Part shown: one piece after another, positions 1 to 8,074 of the stretch
Numbering within the stretch: the first letter of the stretch is position 1
Layout: each line of letters starts with the position of its first letter
Source: Owenia fusiformis
Lineage: Eukaryota > Annelida > Polychaeta > Sabellida > Oweniidae
Length of the DNA stretch: 21,000 nt
Direction of reading: 5' to 3'
NCBI GenBank assembly: GCA_903813345.2
Contig: CAIIXF020000353.1
Coordinates: forward strand, 1-21,000
Notes under the pieces: generated by a model
Seen by the model: the letters and a program-made list of their open reading frames with translations, nothing else
What the model was told of the DNA's origin: nothing
Databases searched by the model: none
Translations under genes and position numbers: made by a program

Positions 1-160
1 CTACATCACTACACGAGAGCTGCAATGGGGATTGAGAGACTGTCATCTCTGACTCTTCTCCATATTCATTATGACTTTAAAACATAACATTGAGGGCAAC
101 AAGATTTGCCAAATAGCATCCAAGGAAAATGCAGTTAGAAAATGTTTTCTATTGCACCAT
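1..160 (+). pseudogene. hAT-type transposase, C-terminal remnant
   Basis: The frame from base 4 reads HHYTRAAMGIERLSSLTLLH followed by IHYDFKT and a stop at 85-87. This resembles the dimerisation end of hAT transposases and their relatives, where a segment like 'M..ERLS.LALL.IH.D' is followed by 'FA..HPR...L'. That second part is present in another frame from 102: RFAK, stop, HPRKMQLENVF. At least one frameshift and two stops therefore separate the pieces. The 5' part of the gene lies outside the window. In intact elements this region mediates dimerisation of the transposase in the nucleus; here it must be dead. The match is short and made by eye, so a ZMYM-like host gene derived from hAT is also possible. 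Confidence 0.5.
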
Positions 161-349
161 GGATTATTCAGAAAAATCTATTCTAGCTACCCTCTACCCT
201 CGTCTTACAAACACCAACTGCCTCCATCACAAGAGACAATGACATTGAAAGAGACATAACTATAAAAAATTGAAATGATTAATTATAATTAGCAGACCAT
301 AAAACGTCCTTCCCAGAATTTGAATGTGTAATTTCATGTTCAGGAGTGA

Positions 350-517
350 CTTGAGCCATTAAAGGCAACAAAAGAAGAGCTGCTTCAAAAGGTGAAGCAG
401 AACAAGCCTGGAAAGAAGTATTTGACTGACTCCTTTTTTATTTATGAGCATGGCCATGAAGTGGCAAGGACGCCACCATACCACTGTGACATACAGGTAG
501 TCAATTGTATTGAATAA
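350..517 (+). pseudogene. Tc1/IS630-like DDE transposase fragment (catalytic C-terminal part)
   Basis: After a TGA at 347-349 the frame is open to a TAA at 515-517. It contains ATKEELLQKVKQNKPGKKYL, then YEHGHEV and TPPYHC. In the IS630/Tc1 DDE superfamily a segment like 'EHGHEV.RLPPYHC.LNPIE' carries the last catalytic Glu. Here PPYHC is followed by DIQVVNCIE and a stop, so the N-x-I-E element appears shifted by about three residues. A CAG/GTAG splice-like site sits at the same point, around 496. The first two catalytic Asp residues and the N-terminal DNA-binding domain are absent, so this is a fragment of about 55 codons. I am fairly sure of the superfamily but not of the family. Confidence 0.7.
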
Positions 518-1689
518 CTAAATTATAGTTAAATTCTGGTCTTGAGGCAATTTAATTCCATAGTTTTATATTAATATTTATAACAATATTTAAAAGGTGA
601 ATAATGACAGGAATGATGATATAAATAACTTCAACAATGCCAATGATTGTATAAATTGATGCAACGTTTCTCATCTAATGTAGTATGTTCAGATGTTGTT
701 TGATGTTTTACTGTCTAGGTTTAATCTTTTCTTTCAATTGAAATACTCATTACCTGTTTAATTAAGACATTGAAAACAGTTAACCTGAGGAACTAATGGT
801 CTACACTACAGTTATACAATATGATCACTTAATATTCTTAGGCCTCAGAAAAATGCTGAGCGTTTTAGAAAAATTTTGTAGCATTTAAGAATAGGGCGCT
901 ATGGGCCAAATGGTGCCAGCATGTCCATTTCACAAGGACTACAATAAAGACATCCAGAACAATCAAGAAAGAGGTTCTACAGCGACAATCCATGGGTTTC
1001 CTGTAACATTCCATAGAGGCATTCCGATGATTCTTACAGGGACTTTTCTTAGTTGTCTTAACAGTAGTTCCATAGGTTGCAGTCATTAGAAACTTTCTGG
1101 TATTCACTAAAGAGACTTTCCGTTATCCACTACATAGCTTTCCGTTACTTGCTGCAGAACAAATATTCCATACCAATTTAGATATGAATATAGACTGATA
1201 GACTTCCAAGGAGGTAATTTGTGTATTTTTAATATTTTACATATATTTCTCAAACAGTCTCTTTAGATGCAATAGGATGAAATAATAACTATGGTTACAT
1301 ATAACCTATATATCAAATACTGGTATTTGGTGTGCATCTGATACTTGGTGATAAACGTATCTGTGATATCAGGAAAAATCTACATTATGTTTACTAGATC
1401 TTATAGGGATTTCACTTGAAAATGCCATAATATCTTTAAAAGTAGATGATGGACAATAAAGTAAAGTGGTGGTTTCTAGGTCGGCCAGAATTCCGACAAC
1501 ATTATTCAATATCTTTATTCTCATTCAGTTTGAAACATGGCGAGAAGATGTCAAAGGTAATTTGTACCTTATACTTTTTCAAGAATGGGCAAGGGTAAAG
1601 TCATTTCTTCTTCAATTGCTGATAAGAACAGTAGGGAAGGTCTAAACAAATCTCATCTCAATGTTACCTTTGAGATGAATATAATGTTG
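518..1689. other. No gene recognised
   Basis: AT-rich sequence with many stops. Between 865 and 1107 both strands are open for 60-80 codons, but neither translation shows a family motif. Minus-strand neighbouring frames give short open pieces with no conserved block that I can name. A possible exon with AG/GT borders at about 1482-1556 (reading RPEFRQHYSISLF) has no recognisable domain. Confidence 0.5.
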
Positions 1690-1735
1690 TCATGTCAGTT
1701 TTATCAGAAATTATTGATGGGAAACCACTCTGCAA

Positions 1736-1854
1736 GATGCTAAAGATGGAACTGTCTTCATTAAGTACGGACTACAAGTTGACCTATCCGATGGCAAATC
1801 TGAGACGATCTACAATGCTATTCATGGCTGGTTGGTTACATATTTTGGGGTTTA
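1736..1854 (+). pseudogene. hAT-like (ZNF862-type) transposase fragment
   Basis: The frame reads DAKDGTVFIKYGLQVDLSDG followed by KSETIYNAIHGWL before a TAA. In hAT-derived proteins of the ZNF862/C17orf113 type, a segment 'DGSTD......V.Y....' is followed by '...L.DGKAETI..A'. The residues DLSDGKSETIYNAI fit the second block well, while the expected catalytic-region DGSTD block is only hinted at upstream. No start, no zinc finger and no C-terminal part are attached. It ends about 20 bases before the Penelope-like element. It could belong to the same old hAT copy as the remnant at the window start, but the order is reversed (catalytic part after C-terminal part), so a separate copy is likelier. 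Confidence 0.45.
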
Positions 1855-1877
1855 AATTCATTTATTCATAGTATGAA

Positions 1878-2023
1878 TGACTTTTGTCCATAATAATCAT
1901 TCCATAGCAAGTATTTTGTGTTCAAACAGAATTTTAATAATATAGAATAAAGCAGAGTTATTAAAATTCTGTTTGAACACAACATACTTTCTATGGAATG
2001 ATGATTATTATGGACAAAAGTCA
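1878..2023. repeat. Inverted repeat (fold-back) at the 5' end of the Penelope-like element
   Basis: The left arm 1878-1940 is the reverse complement of the right arm 1958-2023, with a 17-base spacer. By eye the arms differ by one 3-base gap and two substitutions. The right arm encodes the first residues of the reverse transcriptase piece (LLKFCLNTTYFLW), so the left arm is an inverted copy of the element's own truncated 5' end. This fits inverted 5' truncation or template switching during insertion. Confidence 0.9.
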
Positions 2024-2947
2024 GGTTGTGCTATGGGGTCTCCGTTGTCACCAATCATTGCCAATATATTCATGGACAACTTTGAAGAAAAGGCCTTGAC
2101 CTCAGCAGACATTCCTCTGAAATTCTGGTGCCGTTTTGTCAATGACACATATGCAGTTATTGCTAAAGATGCTGTTGAGTCTTTTACTGAACATTTAAAC
2201 AGACAAAATGAAAGTATAAAATTCACGAAAGAGGTATGCAGGAATGGGGACCTCCCATTTTTAGACTGTTTAACACCCATTGAGCAGGATGGATCAATCA
2301 CATTTAAAGTATATAGGAAACCTACAAACACAAACTAAGATATTATACAAGAAAAAGCATTAATCAAACAATCTCTTAAGGAGTGTGTGTATCCAAATTG
2401 GTTAATCAAAGAAGGTGAATCATTGGTAATAAACAGACCTAGAAGGACACAACCTACACAATCTACAGAGGTAAAAGGAACGGTTGTGCTTCCTTTTGTT
2501 ACGAATATATCCAACCAACTGAGACACATTTTTAAAAGACATAAAATCTGGGCATGTTTTAAATCGTCTACGACCTTACGTGATCAACTAGTACATTTAA
2601 AGGACAATGTGGAAACAGAAAAACGATCCAATGTTATATACAAGATCAACTGCAAGCAGAGTCAGGGGTGTTATACATGTATAGGTGAAACCAGGCGTGA
2701 TTTAGGAACAAGAATTAAAGAACATAAGAGGAGTACAATGAATGGTGATGTAATGGCATCTGCAATAAAAGAACATTCCCTTGATTATGATCGTACAATT
2801 GACTGGCAAAATGTCTCAGTGATAGATACAGAAAATAATAATCTCAAGCGTTAAGTCAAAGAGGCAGTTTATATAAAGTAATATAAACCAATGTTGAACA
2901 GGGATGCAGGATATCCTATAAGCCCTGAATTTTATAAACTTCTATGA
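1955..2947 (+). pseudogene. Penelope-like reverse transcriptase / GIY-YIG endonuclease, truncated
   Basis: One frame carries the whole remnant without a frameshift, interrupted by stops at 2336, 2852 and 2879 and ending at 2945-2947. Order: LLKFCLNTTYF; the RT block GCAMGSPLSPIIANIFM; the catalytic block RFVNDT at 2132-2149, where the first Asp of the expected VDD is Asn (AAT, 2141-2143); LPFLDC; KVYRKPTNTN. After the first stop the text jumps to a Lys/Glu-rich helix, suggesting that roughly 30-40 residues usually found after the 'RKPT' block are deleted. Then follows PFVTNISNQLRHIFKRH, the nuclease GIY-like VIYKI, YTCIGETRRDLGTRIKEH, and beyond the second stop VKEAVYI and YKPMLNRDAGYPISPEFY. 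Fingers and RT motifs before the SP block are missing. Inactive, but the single-frame decay suggests a moderately young copy. Confidence 0.88.
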
Positions 2948-3133
2948 ATTTATATTGATATTTCAATTGTTTCCTAGCCATAGTTTTATATATAAAACAT
3001 TGGTGTTTCTATGTGTATTTTATTGTCATACTTTTTTGTCATTGTTTATTATTGTGTTGTTTATTGTTACCTGGGTATTGTATTGTTCAATTATTACGTC
3101 ATAAATAATATAATTGTGTATTCCATTTTGAAT

Positions 3134-3177
3134 CTTGAAAAAGCTAGTTGGATGATTAGCGAAACGTCGAAAATAAA
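3134..3177 (+). other. Degenerate hammerhead-ribozyme-like motif and polyadenylation signal of the Penelope-like element
   Basis: CTTGAAAAA is followed by a 4-bp stem GCTA (3143-3146) / TAGC (3157-3160) with a 10-base loop, then GAAACGTCG and AATAAA (3172-3177). Penelope-like elements are known to carry minimal hammerhead ribozymes with core CUGANGA, helix II and GAAA. Helix II and GAAA are here, but the first core box is changed (CUUGAAA), so cleavage is unlikely. Assignment is by position and pattern. Confidence 0.45.
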
Positions 3178-3210
3178 ACATTTTACTCTGAAGTAAATGA
3201 ATTTAAGTTA

Positions 3211-3330
3211 TTATTAGACTCCAGATGAAATCTGGAGTCTATTGTTTTCGTCAGTTTTCTTATTCTTCTTCTTATTATTATTAGACTCCAGATATAAATC
3301 TGGAGTCTATTACTTTCGTCAGTATTCTTC
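3211..3330. repeat. 67-bp direct repeat with palindromic AGACTCCAGAT core
   Basis: Two copies start at about 3211 and 3278. Each holds AGACTCCAGAT, a 4-6 base centre, then ATCTGGAGTCT, followed by TATT-GTTTTCGTCAG or TATTACTTTCGTCAG and a TTCTT/ATT-rich run. The same 11-base word, reverse-complemented, closes both copies of the downstream ~1.7 kb element, so these look like its terminal inverted repeat, duplicated at the left end. Confidence 0.8.
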
Positions 3331-3450
3331 TTTATTATTATTTTTCTAAACACGTTTTCTCCATAACTAGAAGACATTGAGTCAAGTCCTGTATATGGTC
3401 AATTTAGGTCCAGTATCTAGTTTCTCGGAAATTGGGTCAATTTATTATCT

Positions 3451-3475
3451 AGGTCAAAGGTCAAGAACTAGGTCA
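3451..3475 (+). promoter_or_regulatory. AGGTCA DR1 plus third half-site (copy 1)
   Basis: AGGTCAAAGGTCA at 3451-3463 is a perfect direct repeat with one-base spacing, the binding pattern known for RXR heterodimers and HNF4-type nuclear receptors. A third AGGTCA follows at 3470-3475. Function is inferred only; the motif lies inside a repeat element. Confidence 0.3.
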
Positions 3476-3827
3476 AATCTTACATTTGTCTATTATCTTT
3501 GTCGTTATTTGTCGAAACGTCTTCATCTTTTTTTCATCATGTAGCTTAGAAACAGCGCTTTCATGAATGTGCCATCCGTTTTTTGATCACTCTTACCGAT
3601 TTTTAAATATGGCGTCCAGAAAGTAGGTCAAAATAAAAAGTTCTCCAAATTTAACATATGAGTTATGAATTAGGGGAAGAATTTTGTCGGGAATCCGAAT
3701 CTGCAAACCAAATTTGAATCTGACTTCCGGTTCTAAAGTTATGGCGTTTTGAAATTTCAAGAAAAATCGATCTGATGATATCCTGATAGAAAGTCAAGAG
3801 TAGCGAAGAAAATATAGAAAAAATCAT

Positions 3828-3930
3828 CCATCCTTCCTTCCTATCCTGTCTGATCATATCCTTCCTATCTATCCTTCCTTCCTATCCTTTCTTTCCAATC
3901 CTATCCTTCCTTCCTATCCTATCCTATCCT
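3828..3930 (+). repeat. CTTCC/TATCC pyrimidine microsatellite
   Basis: Imperfect CCTTCC and CTATC/TATCC repeats, following the GATCTGATGATATCCTGATAG end of a ~470 bp sub-unit. The same tract follows equivalent sub-units at 4768 and 6457, so it belongs to the element. Confidence 0.9.
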
Positions 3931-4767
3931 AGAACTGGGTCAAATCTTACATTTTCAACCTTCTGTCTATTATCTTTGTCATTCTTTATCGAAACGTCTT
4001 CGACTTTTTTCATCATGTAGCTAAGAAAAAGCCCTTTCATAAGTGTCCCTGTTTTTTTTGATTACTCTTACGGATTTTGAAATATGGCATCCAGAAAGTA
4101 GGTCAAAACAAAAGTTCTCCAAATTTAAAGATATGAGTTATGAATTAGGGGTAGAATTTCTTCAGGAATCCGAATCTGCAAATCAAACTTCGATCCGACT
4201 CCCGGTTCGGAAGTTATGGCGTTTTGAAAGCTCAAAAATCGCTAAATTTGGTGCCCATGTTAAGTCAATGGGAAAAAAGATTTTTTTGAAGTGAAAAATA
4301 CGAAATATAGACTGAGTTCAGCTTAATATAATGAATGCCTTTAAAAGAAGGGGACCTCAAAAGCCACATAGCTTCTAAATTCAGACAGAAAAATGGCTAG
4401 GTCAAAATCTAGGTCAAATTCAAAGCTTTTCCTTATTTTTGCGATTCTGACACTACACCTAAATTATATTCTTCGAAATTGTGTATATATGTAGCCAAGA
4501 GTGTGCTAATAGTGTTAGCCTTTTGCCGTCAGAAAGTATTTTTGACCCACTTTTGAGATATGGTGTCCGGAAAGTAGGTCAAAATAAAAAGTTCTCCAAA
4601 TTTGACGTTTGAGTTATGAATTAAGTGAAGAATTTTCTCAGGAATCCGAATCTGCAAACCACATTTAAATTTCACTTCCGGTTCGAAAGTTATGGCGTTT
4701 TGAAATTTCGAGAAAAATCGATCTGATGATATATTGAAAAATCGATCTGATGATATATTGAAAAATG

Positions 4768-4886
4768 CATCCATCCTTCCTTCCTATCCTTCCTATCTAC
4801 CCTTCCTTCCTATCCTATCCTTCCTTTTTTTATCCTATCCTATCCTTCTTTTCTATTCTATCCTATCGTTCCCATCTATCTTTTTT
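4768..4886 (+). repeat. CTTCC/TATCC pyrimidine microsatellite
   Basis: Imperfect CCTTCC and TATCC/TATCT repeats with T-runs, just after ATCGATCTGATGATATATTG, which itself occurs twice in tandem (about 4715-4762). Confidence 0.9.
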
Positions 4887-4962
4887 TGGATGACTCGGCT
4901 TATTCTGGATGACTCAGTTTATTCTGGATGACTCGGCTTATTCTAGATGACTGGGCTTAAAA
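4886..4962 (+). repeat. Four ~20-bp tandem repeats, GGATGACTCGGCTTATTCT
   Basis: Successive copies read GGATGACTCGG, GGATGACTCAG, GGATGACTCGG and AGATGACTGGG, each followed by a CTTATTCT/TTTATTCT-like spacer. The second contains TGACTCA, the AP-1 consensus. Two related copies close element copy 2 at about 6670-6704. Confidence 0.85.
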
Positions 4963-5132
4963 AAGTCTAGATCTGGAGTCTGAAATTGAACTTGTTCAAT
5001 TTCCAAAGTCTAGTTATTATTATTAGTCTAAACCAGTTTTCTCAATAACCATAAAATTTTCAGTAAAGTCAGTCATTTGGTCAATTTAGGTCCAGAATCT
5101 AGTTCCTCGGAAATTGGGTCAAATTTTTATCT

Positions 5133-5157
5133 AGGTCAAAGGTCAAGAACTAGGTCA
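5133..5157 (+). promoter_or_regulatory. AGGTCA DR1 plus third half-site (copy 2)
   Basis: The same arrangement as in copy 1, AGGTCAAAGGTCA at 5133-5145 and AGGTCA at 5152-5157, with identical spacing. Ten or more single AGGTCA words occur elsewhere in the two copies, usually as GTAGGTCAAAAT or CTAGGTCAAA. Activity is untested. Confidence 0.3.
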
Positions 5158-6456
5158 AATCCAGTACTTTCTCACTTTTTTCGATTTTCTCGGTCGTCCT
5201 TCAATATTTTCGATCCGAGTTTTTTTTATTGTGTTCCTTATAAAAAAGTAGAAAACCTAGGTTCGATTTGGTCTTATAGGAAATTTTCTCAGGATTCCGA
5301 ATCTGAAAACCAAATTCGAATCAGACTTCCGGTTCGGAAGTTATGGCGTTTTGAAAGCTCAAAAATCGCTAAATTTGGTGCCCATGTTAAGTCAATGGGA
5401 AAAAAAGATTTTTTTCAAGTGAAAAATACGAAATATAGATTGAGTTCAGCTAAATATAATGGAAGCCAATAAAAGAATAGGACCTCAAAAGCCATCTAGC
5501 TTCAAAATTAGGACACCAAAATGCCTAGGTCAAATTCAAAGTTTTCCTTATTTTTGCTATTCTGACACTACAGATTAATTATATTCTTCGAAATTTTGTA
5601 TGCATGTAGCCAAGAGTGTGCTAATAGTGTAAGCCTTTTGCCGTCACAAAGTATTTTGACCCACTTTTGAGATATGGTGTCCGAAAAGTAGGTCGAAATA
5701 ATTTTTTTTCCAAATTCAACATTTGAGTTATGAATTAAGTATAAAATTTTCTCAGAAATCCGAATCTGCAAACCAAATTTCGATCCGACTTCTGGTTCAG
5801 AAGTTATTACATTTTGAAAGCTCAAAAATCATTAAATTTGGTGCCCCATGTTATGTCAATGGGAAAAAAGATTTTTTTGAAGTGTAAAATATGAGATATA
5901 GACTAAGTACAGCTTAAAATAATGAAAGCCTATGAAAGAAGGGGACCTCGAAGGCTACCTAACTTCAAAATTTGGACACCAAAATCCCTAGGTCAAAATC
6001 TAGGTCAAATTCATAGTTTATCCTTATTTTTGCGATTCTGACACTACACTTTAATTATATTCTTCAAAATTGTGTACATAAGAAACCAAGAGTGTGTTAA
6101 TAGTGTTAGCCTTTTGCCGTCAGAAAGTATTTTGACCCACTTTTGAGATATGGTGTATGAGTTATGAATTAGGAGTAGAATCTTGTCAGGAATCCGAATC
6201 CGCAAACCAAATTTCGATCCGACTTCCGGTACGGAAGTAATGGCGTGTCCAAAAAGTAGGTCAAAATAAAAAGTTTCCAAATTTAACGTATGAATTATGA
6301 ATTAGGGGTAGAATTTTGTCAGGAATCTGAATCTGCAAATCAAATTTCAATCTGACTTCCGGTCTGGAAATTATGGCGTTTTGAAATTTCGGGAAAAATC
6401 GATCTGATGATATCCTGATAGAAAGTCAAGAATAGCAAAGAAAATATTGAAAAATC

Positions 6457-6660
6457 CATCCATCCTTCCATCCATCATTCCTATCCTATCTGATCCTATC
6501 CTATCCTATCCTTCCTATCTATCCTTCTTTCATATTTTTTACTTCCTGTCCTCCATATCCTATCCTTTTTTCCTATTCTCTCCTATCCTTCTTTTCTATT
6601 CTATCCAATCGTTCCTTCCTATTCTATTCTATTCCTTCTTCCTATTCAATCCACCTATCA
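6457..6660 (+). repeat. CTTCC/TATCC pyrimidine microsatellite
   Basis: The longest and most degenerate of the three tracts, with ATCC, TATCC, TTCC and TATTC words. It ends at the GGATGACTCAG repeats of copy 2. Confidence 0.9.
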
Positions 6661-6767
6661 ACCTTTTTCTGGATGACTCAGCTCATTTTTGATGACTGGG
6701 CTTAAAAAAGTCTAGATCTGGAGTCTGAATCCAAAATCTAGTTAATATAGATCATGTTTATTTTCAG

Positions 6768-6822
6768 CACTCCTTCAGCATCTTTTAAGCACTTCACTCC
6801 ACAAGGACACCCAATTCACCAG
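6768..6822 (+). CDS. Candidate internal exon, product unknown
   Basis: TTTTCAG precedes and GTAAAG follows a 55-base stretch, a good acceptor/donor pair. One frame is fully open (TPSASFKHFTPQGHPIHQ) and ends in phase 0. It lies immediately beyond the right end of the 1.7 kb element copy 2. No domain is recognisable in 18 residues. It could be the first visible piece of a gene continuing at 7644 and 8075, but the link is only positional. Confidence 0.3.
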
Positions 6823-7640
6823 GTAAAGTCTTTGTCATTTTACATGCACTTTGTTTTCAGCCTAGCTGTATCTGTAAAACATTTATCATATGATGAACAT
6901 AATGAAACCCTCTGATTGGTCAGTTCTTGTGCTGTACCAATCTGTATTGGGACCTGTCACCTTGTACTGGTACGAGATGATCATCTACATAGCAATACAG
7001 GAAATATAGGTACGAAGAGGACAATCAGAATATTTCCAGGAGATTATCTCCTAAGTAAATGTATTGGTTTTGGATCACATGATAAAAATGTTATACAATG
7101 ATTAAATGCGTTAGGCCTACATGATATATTTTGCTCTCAATATTCTGTATTTGATTTGGCATTTGACTTTGTCTCGTGCCAATACAAACTTTCTTGAATC
7201 ATTCAATAACTTGTGGTATCAGTAGTTTGCTAAAGGACAGGCCAATAATTTGAATTATAAGTATACAGTGCATACAGATTAAATATAATTCAAAAAAATG
7301 ATCTAGTTAGTAGTCTAGTAATACAAATTTGTAATACATGTATAAACTCTATTTGTATTCCAAAAACTGTGTAATCAACCTATTTTTCAGTTTATAACAT
7401 AGCTTAGCTATTTTTTTAGTAGATGTTTATTTTTCAGTAGATGGATCAACTTTGTTGTTTTATTACAATTTATTATTTGAAATGTTCAATTTTCAGAAAA
7501 AATGCAAAATATGTTTTTTAAATCTAATCTAGCAGTAAAGTAATATTTTCTAGTTTACACAGTAGACTGTATAACTGTTTTGTTTGTCGGAAAAATAGCA
7601 TTTATTGGCTTTATCATATTTTCTTTCATATTTCTACATA
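6823..7640. other. No gene seen
   Basis: AT-rich, intron-like sequence. A 61-codon open frame at 6916-7101 shows no motif and lacks splice-like borders. No repeat structure noticed. Confidence 0.5.
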
Positions 7641-7732
7641 CAGTTAGGCAGAAGAACACTAAAGAGTCAACAATCAAGGTACATATTTCTGTCTCTACAG
7701 TAACAAAACACTCAAGAATCAATCAAGGTACA
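7641..7732 (+). repeat. Imperfect tandem pair of micro-exon-like segments
   Basis: CAG at 7641-7643, 35 bases ending AATCAAG at 7678, then GTACAT. A related segment follows: CTACAG at 7695-7700, 27 bases ending CAATCAAG at 7727, then GTACAT. Both share ACAC-AA-AGTCAA/CAAGAATCAATCAAGGTACAT-type sequence and both look like an exon with acceptor and donor. The first reads LGRRTLKSQQS in phase 0. The second starts with TAA in that phase. Duplication of a small exon is one reading; a simple local duplication is another. Confidence 0.4.
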
Positions 7733-7922
7733 TAAATAATGATGGATAGCTATCACATAATAGTCTTCTGTTTGATAACAATCTCTTATCTTGCAACGAT
7801 AGATTTTCTTGGGATTACAACTGTTCCAAATATCCTTTTTTGTCATATACTGAGTGTCGCTGGTTCATGTTTGCAACTGTTTATATGGCCATTTAGAAAA
7901 TTGCAAACATTTAAAAAGTCTG

Positions 7923-8022
7923 ATACTGTACGCCCGGTATTACTCGCGTGCGATTAACTTTCGCGCTTTTCGCGATGGTGTTAAAATCGCGAAAAATTAT
8001 CGTCGCAAAATTGCCAATTAAA
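7923..8022 (+). repeat. CpG-rich dispersed repeat, forward copy
   Basis: ATACTGTACGCCCGG at 7923 through TTGCCAATTAAA at 8011-8022, with TCGCGA/TTCGCG words throughout, in contrast to the CpG-poor surroundings. The reverse complement of 19819-19920 aligns along the full length at roughly four bases in five by eye. The segment is followed by CCCCGGGAATTTGTTATTACCCGGGG (8024-8049), a hairpin-forming palindrome. Probably a MITE or short dispersed repeat. Confidence 0.75.
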
Positions 8023-8074
8023 TCCCCGGGAATTTGTTATTACCCGGGGCTCTGATGCATTTTCGTTTTGTGTA

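Larger units (their letters stand above)
1878..3199 (+). mobile_element. Penelope-like retroelement, 5'-truncated copy
   Basis: Limits are the inverted fold-back on the left and an AATAAA with A-rich tail near 3172-3180 on the right; the exact 3' border is uncertain because a palindromic repeat begins at 3216. The copy contains the C-terminal half of the reverse transcriptase, the linker and the GIY-YIG endonuclease, then about 250 bases of AT-rich 3' region with a hammerhead-like motif. Penelope-like elements copy their RNA by target-primed reverse transcription using a GIY-YIG nuclease, and 5'-truncated copies with inverted pieces are common in the group. I see no target-site duplication that I trust. 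Confidence 0.85.
3283..4981. mobile_element. ~1.7 kb non-coding repeat element, copy 1 (family unknown)
   Basis: Starts with AGACTCCAGAT and ends with AGATCTGGAGTCT at 4969-4981. Order: left terminal palindrome; ATT/TTCTT-rich run; GTCCAGTATCTAGTTTCTCGG block with AGGTCA repeats; a ~475 bp unit (marker GTTATGGCGTTTTGAAA at 3738, 4213 and 4689) present in variant forms; pyrimidine-rich TATCC/CTTCC tracts; four ~20-bp GGATGACTCGG repeats; right end. No frame longer than about 80 codons and no protein motif. Best described as a non-autonomous, possibly MITE- or foldback-like element. No target-site duplication was established. Confidence 0.65.
5013..6726. mobile_element. ~1.7 kb non-coding repeat element, copy 2
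   Basis: Direct tandem partner of the preceding copy. It begins ATTATTATTAGTCTAAACCAG, where the left inverted word is eroded, then repeats the block GTCCAGAATCTAGTTCCTCGG with its AGGTCA triplet. Sub-units carry the GTTATGGCGTTTTGAAA marker at 5340, with degraded versions near 5803, 6237 and 6370. A TATCC-type tract and two GGATGACTCAG-type repeats follow, and the end is AGATCTGGAGTCT at 6714-6726. Two sub-units share GCCCATGTTAAGTCAATGGG with copy 1 (another has a near version). No coding capacity seen. Confidence 0.65.

Noticed and set aside
865-1107. Open frames on both strands; the minus one recalls a piggyBac-like segment (TATYGTTVKTTKK)
   Set aside because: The likeness is confined to a few residues, and the frames that would continue it contain several stops. 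No conserved DDE block is visible.
5077-5472. 131-codon plus-strand open frame
   Set aside because: It lies within the 1.7 kb non-coding element. The equivalent region of copy 1 does not keep the frame, so it is chance.
3451-6270. CRISPR-like array of AGGTCA-containing repeats
   Set aside because: Spacing is irregular, units are long and related to each other, and the context is eukaryotic. There are no uniform spacers.
7739-7957. Hydrophobic 72-codon open frame (MMDSYHIIVFCLITISYLAT)
   Set aside because: AT-rich sequence often gives such Ile/Phe/Leu-rich frames. There are no splice borders or motif, and it runs into the CpG-rich repeat.
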